A stretch of DNA of 64,000 nt from Manihot esculenta (taxonomy: Eukaryota > Streptophyta > Magnoliopsida > Malpighiales > Euphorbiaceae): assembly GCF_001659605.2 (NCBI RefSeq), contig NC_035178.2:786159-850158 (forward strand). Direction: 5' to 3'. The notes beneath the pieces were generated by a model. The model was not told where the DNA came from. It did not search any database and was given only the letters and a program-made list of their open reading frames with translations. Positions 49,227-59,765 of the stretch are shown piece after piece. How positions within the stretch are numbered: the first letter of the stretch is position 1; each line of letters begins with the position of its first letter. A program made the position numbers and the translations under genes.

Positions 49227-52200
49227 ATGGCAAGTTTAAAGCTTCCTGATGTTTTTGACCTTGAGTCGCATATTACACCTTCCAACATAACTAATCACAT
49301 TTCCCGGAGGCTTTTAGATACTCCGTTGTATCTTATTCGAGCACCTCTTCCAAATGAGAGGATAGTTCTTCCTTATCCTCGCCCTCCTGGTTTGGTGGAT
49401 CCCCAAGAGGTTCGTAGCATTGTGTTTTTCCTGAAGCAGAGAGAATTTGGTCTACCGTTGCCTTTTACCCCTTTCTTTGTTGAGGTCTTTGAATACTTTG
49501 GGGTAACTCCTCGAATGTTATCCCCAAATTCCATTTTATTCATGTCCTGTTTCGAGTCTATCTGTCTAGGTTGGGGTTTCGCACCTACGGCCTGTCTGTT
49601 TGTCACTTTTTTCCGCCTGGTTAGGGCGAAGCAAAACTTCTATTACTTTTCCCCCCGCAATGGGCTGTCTCTTCTTACGGGCTACAAGGATTCTATAAAG
49701 GGATGGGTGGAGAATTTCCTTGTGGCCGAGTTAAAACTAGGGTCCTGCCGATCGTGGGATGTGGACCTAAGGTGGGGGGAGATCTATCCGGGCTGCAACG
49801 ATCTGCCCGTATTGAGTCTTATTGAGCAGGTCGGGCTGCTTCGACTGACTTCCGTTGAGAGGAAGTATGATGTCGAGAAGTGTATGTTTGCGTCCAACCT
49901 TAGGGATATCCGGGACACGGGTATAGTGCTTTGTCCGGCTATTCTGTTTCTTCTTTGCTCATAACATCAGAAAGTATGCTGACTCTTTATAACTTCGTGT
50001 TTCTTGCAGCTTCTGAGGTTAGAATGGATGGCATCAAATTCCCCAAGAATTTTGACCTGTCTCGGGAGAACATGCATGCAATTTTTGACGCCTTTGGGGA
50101 TGGGCGCTCTGTAACTGAGATTGCTGCAGAGCTGGCTCAGGTCGCTTCCTCCAAGAAGGTCAGCCGACCTCCCGTCAAAGCTTCTTCTCGGACTTCCAAG
50201 CCGAGCTCACGCAGCATCAAATCAGCTCGGCCATCTAGCCATGGTGGGTCGAGCTCAACCTCGACGCCTACTGAAGGATCTAGATCCGTTCCAGCCTCCT
50301 CAGAGGTCGTGGGGGGAACTTCCCTAGCTATTGTGGAGCAGACCCAAGCTACTGAACAAGTGGGGCAGAGTGCCGTTCGTTCTACTGAGGAGGCGTTAGG
50401 GGGGAAATTTAAGTCCCCTGTTGAAGATAAGGAGATCTCTAGGACAGGGATGGAGATCGTCCTCCTGGAGGATCAAAGCCCGGAGGTTTCTGGTGAAGGT
50501 GCCCCTGCCCCTGTGAGGACTGAGTCTGAGGGATCTGAGGGTGTCCCCTCAAAGGCTGGGGGCAAGCGTCCGACCCCTTCTGGAACGCCCGTCCCCTCTC
50601 CTGCTCGGAAAAAATCCCGGACTGCTGTGGGTCCTTCCCCACCTCTTCCTTCCATTGGGAAAGGGAAGGGTGTTTCTGCTGTTCCTTCGTCGTCCCCTAC
50701 TGACAACATTCTGGACCTGTCAAGCATTTCCTCGGAGTCTCCGGCCTCCGCTGTTGCCGCACTTCTCCGGGAACGGATGTTCGGCGGGATAACAGAGGCT
50801 TCGGATCCTCGTCTTCTGGCCCTGACTGGTCACTTGGCCAGTTCGACCAAGGAGCAGGTGTCCTTCCAATCTCGCGCTCGTGAGGAGCTCGGATCCACGA
50901 TTGGAGAAATGCTGCTGATGGTAAGTTATTTTTTCACCTTTCTTTGAGTTTGCTTTGTTTCTTTTCTTGACAATTGTTCTTCCGTACTAGGTGTTAGGCC
51001 TGGTTATGGAGGTGGATGCCCGTGATCTCTCTCTCCGGGAGTCCGTGGACCGCCGGATCGAGGAAGCGCGTCGTGATGAGAACCTGACTGCCACCAGCGA
51101 CGCGAGGGGCCACCTGGCAGCCGCCCGGGAGCAGATCCAGTCTCTCCGAGTGGAGTTGCATTCTGCCCTGGAGGCCTCTAAAAGAGCTGAGGACAAAGCA
51201 GTTGAGGCGGCAGAGCATAGCAAATCCCTGGAGTCAGAGCTATCTCGTACTCGCAGAGTTCTTCAGGAGTCTGATGAGAGGGCAGCTGAAGTGGAAACTC
51301 GTTGTGTAGAGGTTGTAAAACAGCTGTCCTCTATGACGACTGCCCTTCAGGAGAGGGATGAGGCTGTAAGCCAAAGGGCTGAGGTCCAGCGCCAACATGA
51401 GGCCTTAAAGGCTGATTTTGAGGGGCTTCAAGCTCACCTGAGTGAGGTGAAGGCTCAGAAGGAAAGTGCCCTAGCCCGGGTGGAGGTCCTTGAGCAGGAA
51501 TTGGGCACAAGTTCTGAACGTATCAAAGATCTGTCTTCATCGGCTGAAGAGTTCAACCTTCGCCAACAACAGTTGAAGAATGAAGTCAGGGCTTTGGAAC
51601 GTAAATGTTTAGCCCTGCTTGAGGTGGTAAAGTATGCGGAAGGGAAGGCTCAGCTGAAGCGTGAACAGTATATAGCGGAGTATCAGGAGTCTGATGAGCT
51701 GAAGGTTAAAATTGATCAGGCCTGTGAAGCTCATCTTCAGGACTACAAAGACTCTTCTGAGTTTAAGGAATTTGTGGCTGAGGCTTGTGAAGAACACCTT
51801 GATGAGTATAAAGCTTCTGGTGAGATGAAAAAGGCTATCCTTGATAAGGCCTACCGCATGTATGTAACTGGCTACAATCGCGGTTTAAGAGAAGCTAGAC
51901 AGGCTCCTGATGTTCCTTTGGCCGAGCTTCGGAGGCGCGAAGTGGACTCAGATGGCGAGTCAGTGCTATACGGGGAGGATGATTGCCCTTTGCCCCGAGG
52001 AGATTCTCGAAGGAACATAGACCGGTCATCTGAGTCTTCGTCAGAGGAATCTGAGGTAGGGTCGGAGGAAGATGATCTTGATTCTGAGAAAGAAGGCCTC
52101 CACCCTGGGGCAGAAGTTGCCCCTACTATTAATGTTGAGAGCTCTGGCCCAAGGGACACCGAGCTTCCTTCGGAGGTGGCTGTAAATAGAGATAAAGCAG

Positions 52201-52268
52201 GCGAGGGTGTTCCTACTGATGTAAGTCCCTTAAGGACTATTTACCCTCCTTCCTCGCCGGAGAAATAA
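49227..52268 (+). CDS. Antisense accessory protein of Tat retroelement, 3 exons
   Basis: Exons 49227-49920, 50010-50920 and 50991-52268 join in frame (phases 1 and 0) to 2883 nt, 960 residues. The first ~230 residues, starting MASLKLPDVFDLESHI, resemble the 'putative gypsy type transposon' (Transposase_28) domain found in plant retroelement accessory ORFs. Exon 2 is Ser/Pro-rich and ends with RERMFGGITEASDPRLLAL. Exon 3 begins with a long heptad-rich coiled coil (about residues 550-760) and ends in an acidic Ser/Glu tail. The gene runs opposite to pol of the same element. Its function is unknown in the literature I can recall. The start at 49227 is preferred over 49101 because the leader and the SFS-rich extension look non-conserved, but 49101 is in frame. 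No internal stop is present, so this copy is young or conserved. Confidence 0.7.
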
Positions 52269-52379
52269 ATTGTAATAGTTATTAATGAAATATTAGTTTC
52301 CTTCTTGTTTTTCATATTTCTTGACATTTATATCTACTCTTCGTATTTGTGATATAAACTACATATTTTCATTCAGAAG

Positions 52380-52765
52380 CTCTGAATTAATCTTAAGTTG
52401 CGAGCTCAGCTCTCAGCTGATAGTCTGAGAGATCAAATTTCGTACCTTTTTAATGACAACTATCATGTCAGTTTTTGGCTTTTAGCCCTTCTTTCTTCGT
52501 TGTGACTTCGTATATTTGTTTCAGATAAACTGGTTGAGGCTTTGATTATAGCCTTTTTATCCTCCTAAGGATATCTTCATTTATGAGTCCTTCTATGGAG
52601 GGTGCTCGGCCTTTTTCTTTGGCCTTCGTATCTTGATCCTTTAAGGATATAAGTCTATCCGAGCTGAGAGCTCGGTCTTGGGCCTTTGTGAATATTGGTC
52701 CGAGCTGAGAGCTCGACCTTGAGTTTTGTAAGAATATAAGTCTATCCGAGCTGGTAGCTCGGCCC
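52380..52765. repeat. Degenerate GAGCTC-rich repeats downstream of accessory gene
   Basis: Inverted-repeat words such as CCGAGCTGAGAGCTCGG recur at about 52659-52676 and 52702-52718, with a diverged form at about 52748-52764. They are spaced 40-50 bp apart within TAAGTCTATCCGAGCTG-type units. A T-run at 52769-52789 follows. The same type of words is found at 48300-48660 in the decayed neighbour. Confidence 0.6.
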
Positions 52766-52901
52766 CTTTTTTTTTTTTTTTTTTTTTTTATATATATAGC
52801 TCTGGGCTCTTCTCTTTCCGAGGTCGGGATTGGATTTTATAAGTTGTTCCGGTGGAGAAATTTTTTATTTCGGGAGGCTCTTAAGTCCTTTACCGACCTA
52901 T

Positions 52902-53360
52902 TTTTGTTTCCAGGAGATTTTATGGGATCCTGGTTTTCTTTGAATTTCCGGGACGACCTCGGGGCCTCGCCGGTTGTTTTTGTTTCCAGGAGATCTTACG
53001 GGATCCTGGTTTTCTTTGAATTTCTGGGACGACCTCGGGGCCTCGCCGGTTGTTTTTGTTTCCAGGAGATCTTACGGGATCCTGGTTTTCTTTGAATTTT
53101 CGGGACGACCTCGGGGCCTCGCCGGTTGTTTTTATTTCCAGGAGATCTTACGGGATCCTGGTTTTCTTTGAATTTCCGGGACGACCTCGGGGCCTCGCCG
53201 GTTGTTTTTGTTTCCAGGAGATCTTACGGGATCCTGGTTTTCTTTGAATTTTCGGGACGACCTCGGGGCCTCGCCGGTTGTTTTTGTTTCCAGGAGATCT
53301 TACGGGATCCTGGTTTTCTTTGAATTTCCGGGACGACCTCGGGGCCTCGCCGGTTGTTTG
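52902..53360. repeat. 76-bp tandem array, 6 copies
   Basis: Six head-to-tail copies of a 76-bp unit containing TTTCCAGGAGATCTTACGGG and GACGACCTCGGGGCCTCGCC. Matching points fall at about 52908, 52984, 53060, 53136, 53212 and 53288. Units are nearly identical; the first has ATTTTATGGG in place of ATCTTACGGG, and single changes are seen in others. The array lies between the end of pol and the end of the accessory gene, in the 3' untranslated part of the Tat element. It generates overlapping spurious ORFs offset by 76 bp. Confidence 0.95.
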
Positions 53361-53569
53361 TACAAAATTCGGGCTCATTGGCCTTACTGTCGCTTCGTCA
53401 TCTCAGCTGGTTTTTGTGCCTAACTGAGGTCTTGTTTGCAAGGGATCTTTCTGAGCCCTGTTCTTTCTTTATCATGGAAAAATGTTTTTCACAAAGATAA
53501 TCACATTGTATAAACAATTTTTATTTATTCATTTTTGTCAAAATACAATGTTTTTTCTTTACAAATATT

Positions 53570-55478
53570 TCAAGGAAAATACCTTTTTAAGTGCTGGATG
53601 TTCCAAGCGTGGGGCTCGGGGTTTCCTTGCATATCTTCAATTCGGTATACCCCGGGCTTAACCACTTTTGTCACCTTGAATGGACCTTCCCAGGTCGGTG
53701 CTAGCTTGCCGGCGGCTGCTCTTTTTCCCGTAGCTTCCAGGTTTCTTAAAGTCAGGTCTCCCACCTTCAAGCTTCTTTCTCTGACCTTTTGATTGTAATA
53801 TCTTGCCGCTCGTTGTTGATAAGCGGCAGTTCGGACTTGGGCTTCATCCCTAACTTCTTCAAGAGCATCTAGGTTGCTCCTTAATTTGTCCCCATTAGCG
53901 TTCTCACTAAAGAATTGAACTCGATGAGTGGGGATCTGCAATTCAACTGGGACTACAGCCTCTGTGCCATAAGCAAGTGCAAACGGGGTTTCTTGAGTGG
54001 GCGCTCTGGGAGTGGTTCGGAGTGCCCATAGAGTGCTATTGAGTTCTTCTGCCCAATTCTCCTTTGCGCCATCCAGCCGTTTCTTTAATCCTTGAAGGAT
54101 AGCTCTATTAGTGACTTCTGTTTGGCCGTTAGTCTGAGGGTGAGCCACGGAGGAGAACTTATGCCATATGCCCATGTTCGTCGTAAAGGCTCTGAAAGTG
54201 CTGCAGTCAAACTGTCTGCCGTTGTCTGAGATAAGTACTCTTGGAATGCCAAATCTGCAGATGATATGTCCCCATACGAAATCTATCATTTTGCGAGCTG
54301 TGATTGTGGCTATTGCTTCTGCCTCTGGCCATTTCGAGAAATATTCCACAGCCACTACTACGAATTTCCTTTGCCCCGTAGTCTTGGGGAAAGGTCCCAG
54401 GATGTCAATTCCCCATTGTGAGAAAGGCCATGGACTGGATATGCTTGCTTGAGGAGTGGCAGGGGTCCTGATGGCATTGGCAAATCTCTGACATACGTCA
54501 CACCTCCGGACAAACTCTTCTGCTTCTTTTTTAACAGTGGGCCAGTAGTATCCTTGCCTGAATATTTTGTTAGCTAATGTCCCTGCTCCCTCGTGAGCCC
54601 CACATAGGCCTCTATGTATTTCCTCCATTACCTTTGCAGCTTCTTCCGGGCTCACGCACCGGAGCCATGGGCTGGACTTCCCTTTTCTGTATAAAGTTCC
54701 CCTTATTACTTGGTAATTGGCAGCTCGAGCTGCTATCTTTTTGGCTTCAACTTTATCTTCGGGGAGTTCGCCCTTTTCCAAGTATCTCAGGTATGGAGTC
54801 ATCCAAGTTGGGCTCTGCTCCACCTGCAATACTATGTTTGTCTTCTTGAAAGCAGGTGTGCTGACATGCTGTATGTATACTTCATCAGGGAGTTGCTCTA
54901 ACTCTTCTTTGGTCAGTCGACTAAGCAGGTCTGCCTCCTCATTTTCATCTCGAGGTATCCTCTGAAATCTGGTAATAACTCCTCGGCTCGTGAGGTCGGC
55001 TTCCACAGTTTTTACTTTATCAAGATAACTCTGCATGATGGGATCTCTGGCCTGATATACTCCCGTCACCTGGTTGATCACCAGCTGAGAGTCACTATTT
55101 ACTTCGAGGTCGGTTACCCCTATTTCCAAAGCTACCAACATTCCGTTCACCAAGGCTTCATATTCGGCCACATTATTAGAAGCTTTGAATTCTAGCCGTA
55201 AGGCATAACATACTTTGAAGCCCTCCGGCCCCTTAAGTATTATCCCAGCGCCACTGCCCTCAGAGCCTGATGCTCCGTCTACATATAGCTTCCAGCTGGA
55301 CTCTTGGGAAAGCTCTCCCTCTCCTTCTTTGCTTGGTATCTCCGAGGATGATCCTTCCTTCTCCTTGTTGAATGAGCATTCTGCTATGAAGTCAGCCAGC
55401 GCTTGAGATTTTATAGCTGTCCGAGGTCGGTACTCCAGACAGTAAGGGCTGATTTCCACGGACCATGCTAACATCCGT
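53570..55478 (-). CDS. Tat retroelement pol: RNase H and integrase (5'-truncated)
   Basis: An open frame of about 635 residues without a stop. In order: the end of the first RNase H/connection (RMLAWSVEI, IEYRPRTA-like YCLEYRPRTA), a second RNase H of the archaeal type (about 60-180; YVDGASG, EYEAL, NSDSQLV), the zinc-binding H2C2 region (HRGLCGAHEGA ... CDVCQRF), the integrase core with D in DILGPF, D in SDNGRQF and E in NGQTEVTNR, and a C-terminal part ending HAWNIQHLKRYFP. Integrase inserts the cDNA; RNase H removes the RNA strand. The upstream end is cut at 55478 by insertion of element A. Undamaged over its visible length, so the element was probably active recently. Confidence 0.9.
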
Positions 55479-57752
55479 TGTAATACCCGGCTAAATCAGG
55501 CATCAGAATTCCTACCGTCCGGTGGAATTCAAGGATGTCAGAGGTGTCTAGAAGGGTAGAGTGAAGGTTTTCTAAACGATTTTTAAGACTGATGGGTTTA
55601 AGTATTTTTTAAGGATTTGTTTAAGGAAGAGTTAAGTTTTGTGGAGAATTAGCCAAAGGAGTTTCTATCATGTTCGGCCCCCGAATGGTAAGTTCGGCCG
55701 CCGAAAGTGCCCAATGTTCGGCCCCCGAAGGTTATGTTCGACCCCCGAACGTTGCATGGTTTTGCATGCCGTTTCGGCAGCCGAAGCTGAGGTGGTCGGT
55801 TAGTTGTGCACACTCCTCAGTCCGTGGTTTGGCCAGGTGTTCACCTCCAGATCATGACCAGAGGTTTGGCCACGTCTCCCTTGACTCATCTGCAAGCTTT
55901 TATCAGCTTAGGCAGAGGGTTGGTCGTGCTTTCAGTGAATTTGAATGTTTTTGAGAGAAAAGTGAGGTTTTGAGGTGTGGAAGCTTTGGAGGAGGATTTG
56001 CTGAGTGTGGTTGTTCCTCTTCTGCTTTCAGGAGGTAAGGGAAGTTTTTATATTTGTTTGAATGAGTTTTAACAGCTTTTGAAAGAGGGTATGGGAGTTT
56101 ATGTCGAGTTGCATGCTTAGGTTAGTTTTGATGAGTTAATGGTGTAAGTATGTGTATGTGTTATGTTTGTTGTTTTGTTGGGGTTTTAAGTTAGTTATGG
56201 ACCCCTTGAAGCATGTACATGAGTATATGCATCGTTTGAGAGGTTGAATGCATGCTTTGGGGAGTATGGAAAGGGTTGGGAGGCTGGTTGAAGCTTGAAG
56301 CTGAGTTCTGGATGAACTCAGGTTCGGCCGCCGAAAGTCCAAGTTAGGCCGCCGAACATGCCTGACTTTCGTCTCTGGAGGAGACATTCGGCCGCCGAAG
56401 GTGCTGCCGAAGGTGCTCTGTCCAGCCTTCCTTTGCTTGTTTTGCCTGCATGTTTTGAAGTGTTCTAGAGGGGTTTTGGGAAATTGTTTTATCAGTGGCA
56501 TAGAGTATGTGTGGTGCCTCATTTACATCCTCCATTGTAGGATTGGACCCGAGGAACTGCAGAGGTTAGCAGTCGTAGCGATCTCAGAGTTAGAGGTAGC
56601 CCAGAGGTAGCTAAGTAGAGGCTACAGGTGAGTGGAACTAACTGTACTATTTTACATTCAGAAATGACACGAATCTAGCATGATCCATGCATCATAAAAT
56701 GCCATGTTATGTATTAGGTTGTATTGCATTAGATTCCACGAATATGCTGCATTGCATAAGCTGATAATTGTGTGGATGAATGTTGGATGATCCTTAGCCC
56801 TTGATAGAGCACAGATACAGAGTTGTGGCATGAGATAGCCATACCAGGTCGCCCCTGGTTAGTCCAGGTCGCTCCTGGTACTATGAGTGAGACAGCTGGG
56901 CTGTCAGATCAGAGCTCAGAGCAGTCCAGGTGAGGCCTAATCGCCCCTGGCACAGTTGGACATGTTATGATATGAGTTACTTCAGAATAGTCCAGGTGAG
57001 GCCTAATCGCCCCTGGCACAGTTGGACATACTATTATGTATGTAGAGGGCTATGGTGACAAGTTCATCCTTGAGATGATATGTTTGTGATGTGATGCATT
57101 TCATGAGAGCATGTAATGAATGAACTGTTTTTATTGTTCCTCCTCACTGGGCTCTAGAGCTCATCCCACTCCCTTGACCCCAGTTTTGCAGGTTCTGAGA
57201 GCTAGGAAGTCAAAGTCAACAAGAGTACAGAGGACAGTTATGCATGAATGTATGTTGTAATAGGATAGTGGACATGATGTAATTGAAAGATTAGTTGTAA
57301 TGTAATAGATAGATATGTACTGTCATATCCTGGATAGACTTATGCTTTCCCTAGTGTCACTGCTATAGTGTGATGTATGATTCATCCCTTGTACACAATC
57401 CTGTTTTACGTTTCTTGATGAGAAATGTGTGAGTTAGGCTTAATGTATGGCTTCGATGAGATACCAGTGGGATGTGTTACAGATTGTGTAAATCCCTGGA
57501 CCACAGCAGATAGTAGTCCCTGGTACAGGCCCTGAGGGCCATTTCAGATTGACATCTCTGAGTAGCAGTGGTTAAGCCTACAGAGTTTTACAGGATTGTG
57601 AGTATTGTTTTGTATTATGAATGGGATTTATCAGGTACACAGAGAGTATAGTTGGCTGACTACGGGTCCCGGCGGCCTTAAGCCGATCTGGATCCTAGTG
57701 CCAGTGATGGTTCGGACCGTTACTGAGGGGTACCGGTTTCCGGGTCGTTACA
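55479..57752 (+). repeat. 5' LTR of element A (2274 bp)
   Basis: The segment starts TGTAATACCCGGC and ends GTCGTTACA. It is followed by the primer-binding site and gag. It matches, in inverted orientation, the LTR at 59766-62044 at both ends (TGTAATACCCGGCTAAATCA; TGTAACAGCCCGGAAACCGG on the other strand). It contains TTCGGCNGCCGAA palindromes and a 56-bp direct repeat (units at about 56933 and 56989, AGTCCAGGTGAGGCCTAATC). The 5 bp before it, TCCGT (55474-55478), should recur after the 3' LTR, outside the window. Confidence 0.9.
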
Positions 57753-57755
57753 GAT

Positions 57756-57767
57756 TGGTATCAGAGC
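57756..57767 (+). other. Primer-binding site of element A
   Basis: TGGTATCAGAGC, complementary to the 3' end of initiator tRNA-Met, lies 3 bp after the LTR end at 57752. This is the standard primer-binding site of plant chromoviruses and many Copia elements, and it fixes the LTR boundary and the orientation. Confidence 0.9.
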
Positions 57768-58066
57768 ATAGGGCCTCTAGAGTACGATGTGCTGAGTCAG
57801 TATACTCAGGGATCAGAGATATCTCACATCGGAAAGAGGTTAAGATGTCAGAGTTTTAGATCTTTCGCGTACGGTGTGTTGAGCGAAGATGCTCAAGGAT
57901 TAGATTCCCACATCGGAAAGAGGTGTAGTCTTGTATAGGAGGGAAAGCACAATAGGTAAACGCATGTCCACTAGGATAGGATGTGGAGTCCTGTCTTGCA
58001 TGATGATGTGAAATGCCATGATGAGCTACATGTGCTATGAATATGTTTGATATGTGCTGAGGATTC

Positions 58067-59485
58067 ATGTGTTCTCACATGGATCATTTGATGATATTTT
58101 TGTGTGCTGTTGTGCTTTACAGAGGCAGGATAAGAGGAACTCGTCGATCTGCGAGATTGATTGGAGCTCCGCCGGAGAATGAGGACATGGATGTCCATCT
58201 CCTTATTCTGCAAAGGGCAACATCCGATAGTTTAAGTAGAGAAGGTACATCAAGGGACCCTAGAAGGTCTGTTGAGGAGAGTAGAAGGGGAGTTGTCCAG
58301 AGTGGTATGTCAGGGCTTATGAGAGAAAGAGAGGAGGATGACCAGAGTAGAGAGGGCGGCTTTGGTATGAGCGGATTAGGAGGAGATATGGGTGAGTCCC
58401 AAGGAGGCACTCAGGCCTCGAGATTTGTTCCACCTCAGTATCCACCCTACCAGTGGGGGACAGAGTACCCGATGAGAGGTACATCAGAGTTGCCTAGATA
58501 TCACCCATATCCCACCTTTATGCCCTATCCTCCCTTTTATCCGCCATATCCACCATCATATCTACCATATCCACCATCATATCCACAGGATACCATGTGT
58601 CCACCCTTCTTTTGTTACCCAAGGTCAGTAAACCCTAACCCAGGGCAAGTTGCACCTCCTCCACCACCAGTAGAACCAGTAGCCCCAGTTAGCCAAACAC
58701 CTAAGCTTAGTTCACCTGGAGAAAGTATGGTGCAGCTGACAGATTATTTACGGATAGATATTCCCAAGTTTGAGACTGGTGATGACCCTGTTAAGTATCT
58801 CAGAACGGTCAAGATGATAACTGATGAGTTGGGAGCCAGTGAGAGTAGAGCCATTCAGATGGCAGGGGTCACATTGAAATGTGAAAAGGTAAGGGAATGG
58901 TTCAACCAGTATGTGAACCCGAGGGTAGAAAGCTTATCCTGGGAGCAGTTTGCAACAGAGTTTGCCGAAGGGGCTTTTCCAGATAGCGCAAGGAAGAGGT
59001 TCCATGATATAGTAGATATGGCACAGAAGAGAGAAGCTAGTGCCAAACTTGCAGGGACAAGTGATGTGAATCTCTCCCCTCTGCACGAGGCTGGTATAGA
59101 AAGGAAGAAGGGAGGTAGAGGCCTCAGACGATCAAAGAAGAATAAGTTCTGGAAGCAGATAAAGTCTGGTCTGGGAATAGGTGAGGGTTCGAGTTCTGGT
59201 TTGAACACCGCAAAATGTCCGAGGTGCGGTAGGCCGCACAAGGGAGTCTGTTTAGTAGGGACAACAGCATGTTTCAGGTGCGGACAGGAGGGGCACATAG
59301 CACGTGAGTGTTCCACCGCGACTTTGATAACACAGTCCCAGCAAACAGTCTCAGACAGAGTGGCTCAGCCAGGAGCTCTAGCCATGGTGCAGGGCAGAGG
59401 CAGAGGGAGCGGGATCCACAGGTTCCCCAGGGGAAGATCCATCAGTACCAGCACGGATCTTCGCTTTGACGCAGCAGGAGGCTGA
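58067..59485 (+). CDS. Gag of element A, ends at a frameshift before protease
   Basis: A 472-codon frame. The N-terminal part is probably not all coding: the frame's first Met is in leader sequence and the real start is likely near the Arg-rich stretch at about 58121-58160. It has a Pro/Tyr-rich stretch (about residues 145-185), a capsid-like part (LRIDIPKFETGDDPVKYLRT, VREWFN), a basic patch and two zinc knuckles, CPRCGRPHKGVC (C-x2-C-x3-H-x4-C) and CFRCGQEGHIAREC (C-x2-C-x4-H-x4-C), the paired form usual in Tekay/Del gag. The capsid part is shorter than in full relatives. The last residues are out of frame. In another frame the DNA reads ARIFALTQQEADTSDLAVTG, the usual gag-protease linker, then stops at about 59532. 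No protease or reverse transcriptase follows. Confidence 0.8.
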   Translation: MCSHMDHLMIFLCAVVLYRGRIRGTRRSARLIGAPPENEDMDVHLLILQRATSDSLSREGTSRDPRRSVEESRRGVVQSGMSGLMREREEDDQSREGGFGMSGLGGDMGESQGGTQASRFVPPQYPPYQWGTEYPMRGTSELPRYHPYPTFMPYPPFYPPYPPSYLPYPPSYPQDTMCPPFFCYPRSVNPNPGQVAPPPPPVEPVAPVSQTPKLSSPGESMVQLTDYLRIDIPKFETGDDPVKYLRTVKMITDELGASESRAIQMAGVTLKCEKVREWFNQYVNPRVESLSWEQFATEFAEGAFPDSARKRFHDIVDMAQKREASAKLAGTSDVNLSPLHEAGIERKKGGRGLRRSKKNKFWKQIKSGLGIGEGSSSGLNTAKCPRCGRPHKGVCLVGTTACFRCGQEGHIARECSTATLITQSQQTVSDRVAQPGALAMVQGRGRGSGIHRFPRGRSISTSTDLRFDAAGG

Positions 59486-59765
59486 CACATCGGACCTGGC
59501 AGTGACAGGTACGTTTCACTTCCATATGTTTTGATGTGTTTGTTCATAGTGACTCTGATGTTTCACTTTCCTTAGGGCTGTGAGAGCCGTCGAGAGTATG
59601 GGTTTGATAACTTCTGGGATTAGAATGTCCTTTTTGGGTCAATAGACTCACGTGTGATCCGTCAGTGGCAGAGTTAGTCTGCCAATAGAGTTGAGTGCGA
59701 GTTTTGAGTAGGTGCCTTCCAGCTGACCTTGTGGATCTAGAGTGACTGGTTGATGTCATTCTAGG

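Larger units (their letters stand above)
48977..55478 (-). mobile_element. Tat-lineage Ty3/Gypsy retrotransposon, 5' part displaced
   Basis: Read on the minus strand, the order is pol (RNase H, integrase; 55478 to 53570), a 3' untranslated part with a 76-bp tandem array, an accessory gene in antisense (+ strand 49227-52268), then the 3' end with polypurine-like TAAAGGGGCAAAAGGA (about 48977-48992). An archaeal-type second RNase H, an antisense ORF between pol and the 3' LTR, and tandem repeats in the 3' UTR are known hallmarks of Tat elements (Retand, Ogre and relatives). Gag, protease, reverse transcriptase and the 5' LTR would lie right of the nested insertion that starts at 55479, outside the window. 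Confidence 0.75.
55479..59765 (+). mobile_element. Element A: Tekay/Del-like gag-only LTR retrotransposon (left part)
   Basis: It consists of a 5' LTR, a tRNA-Met primer-binding site, gag, and about 280 bp of non-coding interior, which stops at CTAGG (59761-59765) where element B begins. The sequence after CTAGG in B's own copy of this interior (minus strand, about 62955) continues without a break, which shows that A was interrupted at this exact point. The remainder of A, including its 3' LTR, should lie beyond the right edge of the window. A itself sits inside the pol of the Tat element. Confidence 0.85.

Noticed and set aside
52974..53423. Series of overlapping 65-76-codon ORFs
   Set aside because: They are the same frame repeated by the 76-bp tandem array; no evidence of translation.
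53570..55406. Plus-strand ORFs over the pol region
   Set aside because: They are antisense shadows of the minus-strand pol frame.
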